A stretch of DNA of 64,000 nucleotides from Skermanella sp. TT6 (GTDB lineage Bacteria > Pseudomonadota > Alphaproteobacteria > Azospirillales > Azospirillaceae), in assembly GCF_016653635.2 (NCBI RefSeq), contig NZ_CP067420.1:3755501-3819500 (forward strand). The letters run 5' to 3'. The position numbers were made by a program, and so were the translations under genes. Of the stretch, positions 16,949 through 25,983 are shown piece after piece. The stretch's first letter is position 1, and the number at the start of each line of letters is the position of its first letter. Under the pieces are notes generated by a model. That model was not told the origin of the DNA and ran no database searches. It saw only the letters and a list, made by a program, of their open reading frames with translations.

Positions 16949-19285
16949 TCAGCCGGCCTTCTCGGCGGGGACCACGAAGCTGTCCAGCACCTTCTTGGTA
17001 CCGGCCTGCTCGAAGTCGATCTCCAGCTTGTCGCCGTCGACCGCCTTGACGGTGCCATAGCCGAACTTCTGGTGGAACACCCGCATGCCGCGCTTCAGCG
17101 GCTGGTCCGGCCGCCTCCGGGGCGCCACCTCGAAGGCGCTGCCCTCGATCACCGGACCCGTTCGGGGGCCGGGTGGCTGCCGCTGCGGCCTCGATCCGAA
17201 ACCGCCGCCGAAATCGCGGAAGCCGCCGAAGCTGCTCCCGAACCCGCCCGCTCCGCCGAAGGTGGGCGCCGGAGCCGCGGACAGGCCCGGAGCCGCGTCG
17301 GTCTCGATGTGCTGTTCGGGCAGTTCGCCGACGAAGCGCGACGGGATCGCCGTGACCCAGGAGCCGTGCATCCGCCGGTTGGCGGCATGGCTGACATGGG
17401 CGCGCCGCCGCGCGCGCGTCAGCCCGACATAGGCCAGCCTGCGTTCCTCCTCCAGCCCGGCGATGCCGGTGTCGTCCATGGAGCGCTGGCTGGGGAACAG
17501 GCCGTCCTCCCAGCCGGGCAGGAAGACATAGTCGAACTCCAGCCCCTTGGCGCCGTGCAGGGTCATCACGCTGACCATCTCGGTGCCGCTGGCCTCGGCA
17601 TTGTCCATCACCAGGCTGACATGCTCCATGAACCCGGCGAGGTTCTCGAACTCGCCCATGGCCGCGACCAGTTCCTTCAGGTTCTCCAGCCGCCCCGGCG
17701 CTTCCGGCGTCTTGTCCACCTTCCACATGTCGGTATAGCCCGACTCGTCCAGCACCATCTGGGCCAGTTCGGTGTGCGGCGTGCTGGCCCCGAGGGTCCG
17801 CCAGCGGTCGAAGTCGGTCATCAGGTTGCGCAGCGTCGTCCGCATCTTGGGCTTCAGCTCGTCGGTCTGGACGAGCTGCCAGGTCGCCTCGGTCAGCGGG
17901 ATGCCCCGGGCGCGGGCGAGCTGGTAGAGCTGCTGGATGGTCGCGGGGCCGACGCCGCGCTTGGGCACGTTGATGATCCGCTCGAAGGCCAGGTCGTCGT
18001 CCGGCTGGACGACGATGCGCAGATAGGCCATCGCGTCGCGGATCTCCTGCCGCTCGTAGAAGCGCGGCCCGCCGACGACGCGGTACGGTAGGCCCAGCGT
18101 GATGAATCGCTCCTCGAACTCGCGGGTCTGGAAACCGGCGCGGACCAGCACCGCGATCTGGCTCAGCGGCACCTTGGCGCGCTGAAGCGCCTCGATCTCC
18201 TCGCCGATCCAGCGAGCCTCCTCCTCGCCGTCCCACAATGCCCTGACCTTGACCCGCTCGCCATGGTCGGACCGCGTCCACAGCGTCTTGCCCAGGCGGC
18301 CCTGGTTGTTCGAGATGACGCCGGCCGCCGCGGCCAGGATATGGCCCGTGGAGCGGTAGTTCTGCTCCAGCCGGATCACCTTCGCGCCGGGGAAGTCGTT
18401 CTCGAACCTCAGGATGTTGCCGACCTCTGCCCCTCTCCAACCATAGATTGATTGATCGTCGTCGCCGACGCAGCAGATGTTCTTGTGCTTCTGGGCCAGC
18501 AGCCTCAACCAGAGATATTGGGCGACGTTGGTGTCCTGGTACTCGTCGACCAGCAGGTAGCGGAAACGCTGCTGGTACTCCGCCAGCACCTCGGGGTTCG
18601 CCTGGAACAGGGTGATGTTGTGCAGCAGGAGGTCGCCGAAATCGCAGGCGTTCAGGCTCTGCAGCCGTTCCTGGTAGGTCCGGTAGAGCTGGACCACGCG
18701 GCCCCCCGCCATGTCGCCGCCATCCTGGGGCTTCAGCTTGTCCGGCGTCAGCGCCCGGTCCTTCCACCGCTCTATCACGCCGAGCACGGCGCGCGCCGGC
18801 CATTTCTTGTCGTCGATGTTCTCGGCCTTGAGGAGCTGCTTGACCAGCCGGATCTGGTCGTCGCTGTCCAGGATGGTGAAGTTGCCCTTCAGCCCCACCA
18901 GCTCGGCGTGCCGGCGCAGGATGCGGGCGGCGAGCGCGTGGAAGGTGCCCATCCACCATCCCTCGGTCGGGGTGCCGATCAGCGCGCCGACCCGCTCGCG
19001 CATCTCGCGCGCGGCCTTGTTGGTGAAGGTCACGGCCAGCACCTGGAACGGCGACGCCCGCCGGGTCATCAGCAGGTGGGCCAGCCGGGTCGTCAGCACG
19101 CGGGTCTTGCCGGTGCCGGCCCCGGCCAGGACCAGCACGGGGCCGTCCAGCGTCTCGACCGCCTCGCGCTGAACCTCGTTCAGGCCGTCGAAGTAGGTAA
19201 AGCGTTGCGCGGCCGGGGCCGTCGCCGGTGAGACCGCAGGAACGGCGTCGTTCAGCGGGTCGTCATAGTGGAATGGATCGGACAT
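16949..19285 (-). CDS. uvrD: UvrD/PcrA-type DNA helicase
   Basis: This 778-aa superfamily 1A 3'-5' helicase acts in nucleotide excision and mismatch repair. The Q motif (LNEVQREAV) and Walker A (AGAGTGKT, 54-61) are followed by DEYQDTN, VGDDDQSIYGWRGA, QNYRSTG, VMTLHGAKGLEFD and VGLTRARRRAH, so all SF1 motifs are present. After the helicase core there is a Gly/Phe-rich stretch (FGGAGGFGSSFGGF). A C-terminal Tudor-like domain follows (VFHQKFGYGTVKAVDGD), as in PcrA, where it contacts RNA polymerase. It is divergent from a small gene at 19462. Confidence 0.95.
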   Translation of the reverse strand: MSDPFHYDDPLNDAVPAVSPATAPAAQRFTYFDGLNEVQREAVETLDGPVLVLAGAGTGKTRVLTTRLAHLLMTRRASPFQVLAVTFTNKAAREMRERVGALIGTPTEGWWMGTFHALAARILRRHAELVGLKGNFTILDSDDQIRLVKQLLKAENIDDKKWPARAVLGVIERWKDRALTPDKLKPQDGGDMAGGRVVQLYRTYQERLQSLNACDFGDLLLHNITLFQANPEVLAEYQQRFRYLLVDEYQDTNVAQYLWLRLLAQKHKNICCVGDDDQSIYGWRGAEVGNILRFENDFPGAKVIRLEQNYRSTGHILAAAAGVISNNQGRLGKTLWTRSDHGERVKVRALWDGEEEARWIGEEIEALQRAKVPLSQIAVLVRAGFQTREFEERFITLGLPYRVVGGPRFYERQEIRDAMAYLRIVVQPDDDLAFERIINVPKRGVGPATIQQLYQLARARGIPLTEATWQLVQTDELKPKMRTTLRNLMTDFDRWRTLGASTPHTELAQMVLDESGYTDMWKVDKTPEAPGRLENLKELVAAMGEFENLAGFMEHVSLVMDNAEASGTEMVSVMTLHGAKGLEFDYVFLPGWEDGLFPSQRSMDDTGIAGLEEERRLAYVGLTRARRRAHVSHAANRRMHGSWVTAIPSRFVGELPEQHIETDAAPGLSAAPAPTFGGAGGFGSSFGGFRDFGGGFGSRPQRQPPGPRTGPVIEGSAFEVAPRRRPDQPLKRGMRVFHQKFGYGTVKAVDGDKLEIDFEQAGTKKVLDSFVVPAEKAG

Positions 19286-19461
19286 GGGCAGGACTATACT
19301 CCGCCGGCGGTCCCGAGTTTAAGGACTTGTTGAAGGTTCCTGACATGATCTGGAGCGACCCCGATGACAATCGTACGCCGAGCGCTCAAAAGGGGTGGGT
19401 TGCCCTCGACCGGACCCGGCGGCCCATGTTAGAAGATAGCGATTGTTGACCGGAGTCGCCC

Positions 19462-19818
19462 ATGCCGTCCTTGCGCCTCGATGACGACCATACGATTCAA
19501 GCCATCGGGATCCTCGCCGACGTTCTGGATCGTTTCAGCGGGATGACCTCCCTGGAGTGCACCCTGGTTTCCAAGGCGTTGCGCCAAGTCCAGCAGACGC
19601 GGTCCCAGATCGGCATGGACTTCGCGTCGCGCGCCTTCGCGACGCTGGAGCCCGACGTCCGGCGCCGGATCGCGGACGACGCCACGGACGCGGCCCTGGA
19701 AGCCACCAGCACCATGAAGCTTCCCAAGCTGCGCGCGCCCCGGCCGACCGCACCTCCGGCGACCGGGTTGCTGGGGGCGATCAACAACCGCGGCGCCAAG
19801 CCGCGCAAGCCGGCCTGA
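19462..19818 (+). CDS. hypothetical protein, 118 aa
   Basis: A small soluble protein begins MPSLRLDDDHTIQAIGILAD. Helical for most of its length (to about residue 88), it ends in a Pro/Ala/Lys-rich tail (KLPKLRAPRPTAPPATG). It has no recognised motif. It is divergent from uvrD (176 bp between starts) and convergent with the diguanylate cyclase gene, 31 bp away. Codon use matches the neighbours and the frame is isolated, so it is probably real. Confidence 0.7.
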   Translation: MPSLRLDDDHTIQAIGILADVLDRFSGMTSLECTLVSKALRQVQQTRSQIGMDFASRAFATLEPDVRRRIADDATDAALEATSTMKLPKLRAPRPTAPPATGLLGAINNRGAKPRKPA

Positions 19819-19849
19819 CCGGCGCCACGCGGCTTCCCCGGGTGCGGGC

Positions 19850-20884
<1,035 letters not shown>

Positions 20885-20985
20885 GATGCCGCCATCTCCG
20901 CCAGAACCTGAACTTCCGGCGTAGGCTATGACCTAAGGGCTAGGAACTTGCAAGCGACGATACCCACGGCGCGGGGTGTGCTGCG

Positions 20986-21483
20986 TCAGTTGCACTGCCC
21001 GATGGACGATTCGGCGCAGGTCCTGCCGTCAACCCAGGTCGCTCCGGTCAGGTCGGCGTTGCGGAAATGCGTCCCCTGGACCCGGGCGCCGGTGAAGTCG
21101 GCATTGCGCAGGTTGGCGTCGATGAAACGGGCATTGCGCAGGTCGGCGCCGGCCAGGGAGGCATCGGTCAGCACGGCCCGGGTGAGGTCGGCCTCGATCA
21201 GCCGGGCATCGTCCAGCTTGGCGCCGGTCAGGTCCGCGCTGAAGAACTTGGCGCGATAGGCATCCACGCCGGTCAGGTCGGCGCCGCTAAGCTTCGCCCT
21301 CAGGAAGGTGGCATCCCGCAGCATGGCACCCTGCAGGTTGACGTTGCGCAGATCCCGTCCATCCAGATAGCACCGCCGCCAATTGACGTCCGGGCTCGCC
21401 GGGTCCGTGCAGTCGGCAATGGCGCTGGAGGTTGAGACCACGAGGAGAGCTGCCGCGAGCACGGCGGAGATGGTACGCTTCAT
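20986..21483 (-). CDS. secreted pentapeptide-repeat protein
   Basis: This 165-aa protein starts with a signal peptide (MKRTISAVLAAALLVVSTSS, cleavage near AIA-DC). It continues as tandem A(D/N)Lxx pentapeptides such as LSGADLTGVD, ADLTRAVLTD and NADFTGARVQ over residues about 40-155. This predicts a right-handed beta-helix in the periplasm. Cysteines near both ends (DCTDP, RRCYL, RTCAESSIGQC) could form disulfides. The specific role is unknown. A far larger secreted pentapeptide protein is encoded at 29616. Confidence 0.88.
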   Translation of the reverse strand: MKRTISAVLAAALLVVSTSSAIADCTDPASPDVNWRRCYLDGRDLRNVNLQGAMLRDATFLRAKLSGADLTGVDAYRAKFFSADLTGAKLDDARLIEADLTRAVLTDASLAGADLRNARFIDANLRNADFTGARVQGTHFRNADLTGATWVDGRTCAESSIGQCN

Positions 21484-21554
21484 GATGCCCTAGATAGGTC
21501 ACACAAACCCGGAAGCCAAATTAATCTCGGATTGAGGCGATCGTACGGACGACA

Positions 21555-22055
21555 TCACGCGGGCGGATGGTCCGGTTTGCGGAATCCCAGGCCGATCACG
21601 CGGCCGACCTGCGGCGGCATGGGCAAGGCCGACTGGGCGGCTCCGATCCCCTCCAGCAGCAGGCGCGCCGCATCCGGCAGGGGACATGAACGCCGGGTCC
21701 CGAGATCGACATGCATCAGCACCAGCTCATTGGTCGCCGCCAGCCATCCTTCCGTGCCGTGATGCATGGCGTGCATCAGGTGGACGCGCTTCGCATCGAC
21801 TCCGAGGATGCGGGTGCCGAAGGCCAGCGGGTCGCCCTGCCTGACCTCCCGCTCGTAGGTCACATGCATCTCCAGCACGAACACCGAGCGGTTCTCCGCC
21901 TTCACATAAGCCGCTCCCAGGCCCGCATGGTCGAGCAGCCGATCGGTCGCGTGGTCGAACGCCAGCACGTAGTAGGCGACGTTCATGTGGCCGTTATAGT
22001 CGATCCATTCCGGCCGGACGTTTTCCGTGTGGAGGCGAAGCAGGGAGTCGGTCAT
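21555..22055 (-). CDS. hotdog-fold acyl-CoA thioesterase family protein
   Basis: This 166-aa protein has the 4-hydroxybenzoyl-CoA-thioesterase-like hotdog fold. The motif WIDYNGHMNVAYYVLAFD carries the conserved Asp/His region, and the central strand is LEMHVTYEREVRQGDPL. Members hydrolyse acyl-CoA thioesters. The exact substrate cannot be read from the sequence, though the WIDYNGHMN form recalls betainyl-CoA thioesterases. It lies downstream of a sulfotransferase gene in the same direction, 106 bp away. Confidence 0.85.
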   Translation of the reverse strand: MTDSLLRLHTENVRPEWIDYNGHMNVAYYVLAFDHATDRLLDHAGLGAAYVKAENRSVFVLEMHVTYEREVRQGDPLAFGTRILGVDAKRVHLMHAMHHGTEGWLAATNELVLMHVDLGTRRSCPLPDAARLLLEGIGAAQSALPMPPQVGRVIGLGFRKPDHPPA

Positions 22056-22161
22056 GGCGGTCGCCCGATGCTGTGCAGGATGACGGGACGATAACCCCGT
22101 CCCGCCGGAAATGCGCCCTCCCGATCGTCCAGGTCATCGGGCATCCGGATCATCGGGTGCT

Positions 22162-23277
22162 TCATCCCGCGGGCGGCGCATAGCCCCAGCGGTCGATCAG
22201 GGCACCCCAGTGCCGGCCGACCCGGTCCACCTCTTCGGGCGGATATCGGTGGCGGTTCTTCGCATAACCCCGTATTCCGTCGAGGTAGACCTGGAAATGC
22301 CGCTCCGCGTCGGGCCACCCCGGCAGCCCGAGCGTGCGGTAGACCCGCTCCAGCTCCGCGATCGGCTGCCGTTCGAAATCCTCGAAGCGGATCTCGGCGT
22401 ACTGGGTTTCCGGCAAGGCCGAGGCGTCGGCCAGCAGCCTGTCCATCAGCCGCGGATAGAGGTCCAGCACGATCCGGTCCAGGTCCACCCGCGACGTGTC
22501 CTGCAGCGCGAAGCTGTTCAGCAGCGTGGCGAAGGTGCGGCGCGTCGAGGGATAGACCACGAACGGGTTGCGGTGGATGTGGATGAACTTGGCCTCCGGC
22601 CACATCGCGCGCAGCAGCGGGATGCGGGCGGAATGCACCGGGTTCTTCAGCAGCAGAGGAAGTCCGGGCCGGATCAGCGAAACCTTGGCCAGGAAATATC
22701 CGAAGGCGGCGCGCCACTCCGCGACCTCATCCTCCGTGCAGCCGTCGAAGAAGATGCCGCGGTTGAAATGCTCCTCGAACCGGCTGGGAAAGAACAGGCC
22801 GTGGTAGTAGGAGACGCCGGTCATCAATGCCAGCGGCAGTTCGTCCTCCTGCGGCGAGTCGGGCGTCACGGGGATGTTGTCGATCAGCCGGTCGCTCGGC
22901 AGGTGGTCTTCCAGGATGGTCCGGATCGGGCCGGTGATCCCCAGGAAATCCCACGGCAGCGCGGCGGCGAAGGGCGGCACCCATCCCCACTGCGGCGATC
23001 GGCTGAGGACGTTGTAGAGATGGGTCGTTCCGCTGCGCCAATGCCCGACGATGAAGACCGGCGGCGCCATCGGCGGGGCCTCGTCCAGACGCCGCCGTAC
23101 CCGCCTCTTCTCCAACGCCACGAAGGGCCGGCGGTAGGCGGCGCCGATCCGCGTCGCCCAGACCGCGGCCCGGCGATCGGAAGCTATCGGCCCGTTGGCC
23201 GACAGCGCCCAGCGGAGAGTGGCGCGGTCGGCGCCGACGAGGGGATGAAACCAGCGGGGTGGAGCAGTTCCGGCCAT
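22162..23277 (-). CDS. sulfotransferase family protein
   Basis: This 371-aa protein has the PAPS 5'-phosphosulfate loop in PPVFIVGHWRSGTTHLYNVL (about 72-91). The 3'-phosphate-binding region is KFIHIHRNPFVVYPSTRR. It would move sulfate from PAPS to an unknown acceptor, possibly a lipid or glycan. No signal peptide is present. The C-terminal region is typical of the family (HRYPPEEVDRVGRHW). It may share transcription with the downstream thioesterase. Confidence 0.88.
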   Translation of the reverse strand: MAGTAPPRWFHPLVGADRATLRWALSANGPIASDRRAAVWATRIGAAYRRPFVALEKRRVRRRLDEAPPMAPPVFIVGHWRSGTTHLYNVLSRSPQWGWVPPFAAALPWDFLGITGPIRTILEDHLPSDRLIDNIPVTPDSPQEDELPLALMTGVSYYHGLFFPSRFEEHFNRGIFFDGCTEDEVAEWRAAFGYFLAKVSLIRPGLPLLLKNPVHSARIPLLRAMWPEAKFIHIHRNPFVVYPSTRRTFATLLNSFALQDTSRVDLDRIVLDLYPRLMDRLLADASALPETQYAEIRFEDFERQPIAELERVYRTLGLPGWPDAERHFQVYLDGIRGYAKNRHRYPPEEVDRVGRHWGALIDRWGYAPPAG

Positions 23278-23380
23278 TTCGGTCCTTGACGACGGGTCTT
23301 GCCTGATCCAGGCGCTCTGCCTGGATCAGAAGAACCGCCGGAACCGCCCCGGAGTTGCGTCGGCTCTCCTCGGTCCGCGT

Positions 23381-24493
23381 TCAGGCGTCCGCCAGCGCCG
23401 GATAGTCGATGTAGCCGCGCGCGTCGCCGCCGTAGAAGGTCGGACGGTCGTAGCGGTTGAGCGGAGCGCCGCGCCGCAGCCGTTCGACCAGGTCCGGATT
23501 GGCGACGAACAGGCGGCCGAACGCCACCAGGTCGGCCTTGCCCTCGGCGATTGCCTGGGGCGCCGTCTCCCGCGTGAAGCCGCCGGCCGCGATGATCGTG
23601 CCGCCGAAGCTCTTCTTGAAACGCGACGAGGCGTCCGGCGCCTCGGGGTCGAGCGCGTTGGTGTCGCTGTTCTGGTCGGCCCGCGGCTCGACCAGGTGCA
23701 GGTAGGCCAGGCCCCGCCGGCCCAGTTCCGTCGTGACATGGTCGAACAGGGCGCCCGGGTTCTCGTCGCTCATGTCGTTGAAGCGGCCCCAGGGGGACAG
23801 CCGCACGCCGACGCGGTCGGCGCTCCAGGCGGCGCTCACGGCGTCCACGACCTCCAGCAGCAGGCGCGCGCGGTTCCCGATCGAGCCGCCGTAGCGGTCC
23901 TCGCGCCGGTTGGTGCCGGTCTGGAGGAATTGGTCGATCAGGTAGCCGTTGGCCGAGTGGATCTCGATGCCGTCGAAGCCGGCCTCCCGCGCGTTGATCG
24001 CGGCGCGGCGGAAGTCATCCACGATGCCGGGGATCTCGTCCTCGCGGAGCGCCCTGGGCGTCTCGAAGGCGACCGGCTCGAAGGTCCTGGTCATGTGCAT
24101 TCCGGCGGCGGCGACCGCCGAGGGAGCCACCGGCAAGACGCCGCCCGGCTGCATGGACGAGTGCGAGATCCGGCCGGTGTGCCAGACCTGGAGGAAGATC
24201 ACGCCGCCCTTGGCATGCACGGCATCGGTCACCAGACGCCAGCCCTGCACCTGCTCGGCGGAATAGATGCCGGGCGCGCCGGGATAGCCCCGGGCCTGTT
24301 CCGACACGTCGGTCGCCTCGGCGATGATCAGTCCGCCCCGGGTGGCCCGCTGCGCATAATACTGGGCGTTCATCGGCTGCGGCACGTCGCCCGGTTGGCG
24401 CGACCGCATGCGGGTCAGCGGCGGCATGACGATGCGGTGGGACAGGCTGACGGCACCGACACGGACCGGCGTGAAGAGGGACTCGACTGACAT
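23381..24493 (-). CDS. Old Yellow Enzyme family alkene reductase
   Basis: This 370-aa FMN flavoprotein reduces activated C=C bonds with NADPH and belongs to the NemA group. Visible family motifs include HRIVMPPLTRMRS, the active-site region FDGIEIHSANGYLIDQFL (His/Asn pair binding the substrate carbonyl), YGGSIGNRARLLLEV and the phosphate-binding VAFGRLFVANPDL. I chose ATG 24493 (MSVESLFTPVRVG). The gene is divergent from a LysR regulator with 109 bp between starts, so that regulator probably controls it in response to electrophiles. Confidence 0.93.
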   Translation of the reverse strand: MSVESLFTPVRVGAVSLSHRIVMPPLTRMRSRQPGDVPQPMNAQYYAQRATRGGLIIAEATDVSEQARGYPGAPGIYSAEQVQGWRLVTDAVHAKGGVIFLQVWHTGRISHSSMQPGGVLPVAPSAVAAAGMHMTRTFEPVAFETPRALREDEIPGIVDDFRRAAINAREAGFDGIEIHSANGYLIDQFLQTGTNRREDRYGGSIGNRARLLLEVVDAVSAAWSADRVGVRLSPWGRFNDMSDENPGALFDHVTTELGRRGLAYLHLVEPRADQNSDTNALDPEAPDASSRFKKSFGGTIIAAGGFTRETAPQAIAEGKADLVAFGRLFVANPDLVERLRRGAPLNRYDRPTFYGGDARGYIDYPALADA

Positions 24494-24580
24494 GCTTGGA
24501 TTCCCCGAGGCAAAGAAGTTCGCCCCCTCACATGGCACTGTGGCGGAATCCGTTGTACCACCCTATTCTGACAAGCCGGT

Positions 24581-24599
24581 TTATCGAAATCAGACATAA
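24581..24599. promoter_or_regulatory. LysR-type T-N11-A box between ene-reductase and its regulator
   Basis: TTAT at 24581-24584 and ATAA at 24596-24599 form a dyad with exactly 11 bp between, the LysR-type T-N11-A pattern. It ends 3 bp before the regulator's ATG at 24603 and lies 88 bp upstream of the ene-reductase start, a position suited to autoregulation and divergent control. Confidence 0.55.
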
Positions 24600-24602
24600 T
24601 CC

Positions 24603-25487
24603 ATGGAAACGGACGAGCTCTCGGTCCTGGTGCAGGCGGTCGCGGCCGGCAGCCTGTCGGGTGCGGCCCGCCGGCTCGGCGTCACCCCGACCGTCGCCAG
24701 CCGGCGCCTCGCCGCCCTGGAGGAACGCCTCGGCGTCCGCCTGATGCACAGGACGACGCGGTCGGTTTCCCTCACGCCCGAGGGGGAGACCTTCCTGCCC
24801 CATGCCCAGGCCATGCTGGAGATCGAGGAAGCGGCGCGCGCCAGCCTGGCCCCGGCGGAACAGGGGGTCAGCGGCCTTCTTCGCGTCACCGCGCCGGCCT
24901 CCTTCGGCCGGAAGGTGGTCGCCCCGCTCGTTCCGGCCCTGCTCGACGCCAATCCGGACCTGCGCATCGATCTGGAACTGACCGACAGCGTGGTGGACAT
25001 CGCCGCCGCCGGGATCGACGTCGCCATCCGCATCGGGCGCCTGCGCGAGTCCACCCTGATCGCCCGCCGGCTGGCGCCGAACACGCGGGTGCTGTGCGCG
25101 GCCCCGTCCTACCTGGAGCGCCGCGGAACTCCCCATGCGGTGGAGTCGCTGGCCGGGCACGAGTGCCTGGTGCTGAGCGGCACCGGGTCCTGGCCCTTCG
25201 ATTCCGGAGGGAAAGCACGGGAAATCCGCATTTCGGGACGCTTCGCCAGCAACAGCGTGGAGGCGATCCGCGAAGCCTGCATCGGCGGGCTAGGGATCGC
25301 CCTGCTGTCCCGCTGGGACGTCGTGACCGAGCTCGCTTCCGGCGCCCTGGTGCGGATCGATTTCGAGGCGCTGATCCCGCAGGAGATCTCCATCTGGGCC
25401 GTCTATCCCAGCTCCCGGCTGGTGCCGCCCAAGGTCCGGGCTTTCATCGCCTCGCTGGAGTCCGCGCTGGCGAAAACCGGACGGTGA
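24603..25487 (+). CDS. LysR-family transcriptional regulator
   Basis: This 294-aa regulator has an N-terminal winged helix (VAAGSLSGAARRLGVTPTVASRRLAALE compressed in residues 12-42). The LysR substrate-binding fold follows, with the conserved GLLRVTAPASFGRKVV and GLGIALLSRW segments. It most resembles the subgroup that controls neighbouring redox enzymes. It is divergent from the ene-reductase gene and has a T-N11-A box just before its own start. The inducer is unknown. Confidence 0.93.
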   Translation: METDELSVLVQAVAAGSLSGAARRLGVTPTVASRRLAALEERLGVRLMHRTTRSVSLTPEGETFLPHAQAMLEIEEAARASLAPAEQGVSGLLRVTAPASFGRKVVAPLVPALLDANPDLRIDLELTDSVVDIAAAGIDVAIRIGRLRESTLIARRLAPNTRVLCAAPSYLERRGTPHAVESLAGHECLVLSGTGSWPFDSGGKAREIRISGRFASNSVEAIREACIGGLGIALLSRWDVVTELASGALVRIDFEALIPQEISIWAVYPSSRLVPPKVRAFIASLESALAKTGR

Positions 25488-25983
25488 TCGACGAGGCTCC
25501 ACCGCCCGCGGCCAGGGCAGTGTCTACGGACGGTGGAGCCTGGTCCAATCCGGGGTCTCCTCTGACGGAGAAGCCGGGTCATGGTCCCGGCTGATCTGAG
25601 ATCGCTCCCGCTTGCTGCCGACGGGCAACTGAGGGCCATCATGCCCCATCCTTGGCCGCCCGGGTATGAACGCAATCACATAATTCCGCACTCTATGGCT
25701 GTATCGTCCGGGGGTGCCGCCGAAGAGACCCGGGGCTTTCGCGGTGAGTCCGACGAAGTGAGCAGGTTTATCTAAAATGCCGCTCATCGACTTCCCGAAG
25801 TCGTTCCATGCCCGGCCGGAGGTCTCACCCATCGGGTGTCACATAATGGGGACACCTGACCTTTTCGGAAGTGGAAGTACCGCTGAAAACAGTTTGTTAA
25901 CCACGCGAGCCTAGCTTTTGATAAAGCCGATCCGGCGATCGTTTCGGGCCGGTGCCAATATCGTTTCGGGAAGGCATGTCTTG
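25488..25983. other. intergenic stretch without a credible gene
   Basis: The 496 bp between the LysR gene and the penicillin-binding-protein-like gene contain a perfect 7-bp-arm hairpin AGCCGGG/CCCGGCT (25572-25592). This may end lysR transcription, although no T-run follows. A second hairpin GGTGTC/GACACC lies near 25837-25858. Short frames on both strands have no ribosome site or recognisable product. The hairpin-rich part near 25800-25860 could be a remnant of a mobile-element end, but I cannot show this. Confidence 0.5.

Noticed and set aside
25524-25832. 102-codon minus-strand frame and a 64-codon plus-strand frame between the LysR and PBP-like genes
   Set aside because: Neither has a convincing ribosome site or recognisable product, and they overlap each other and two hairpins.
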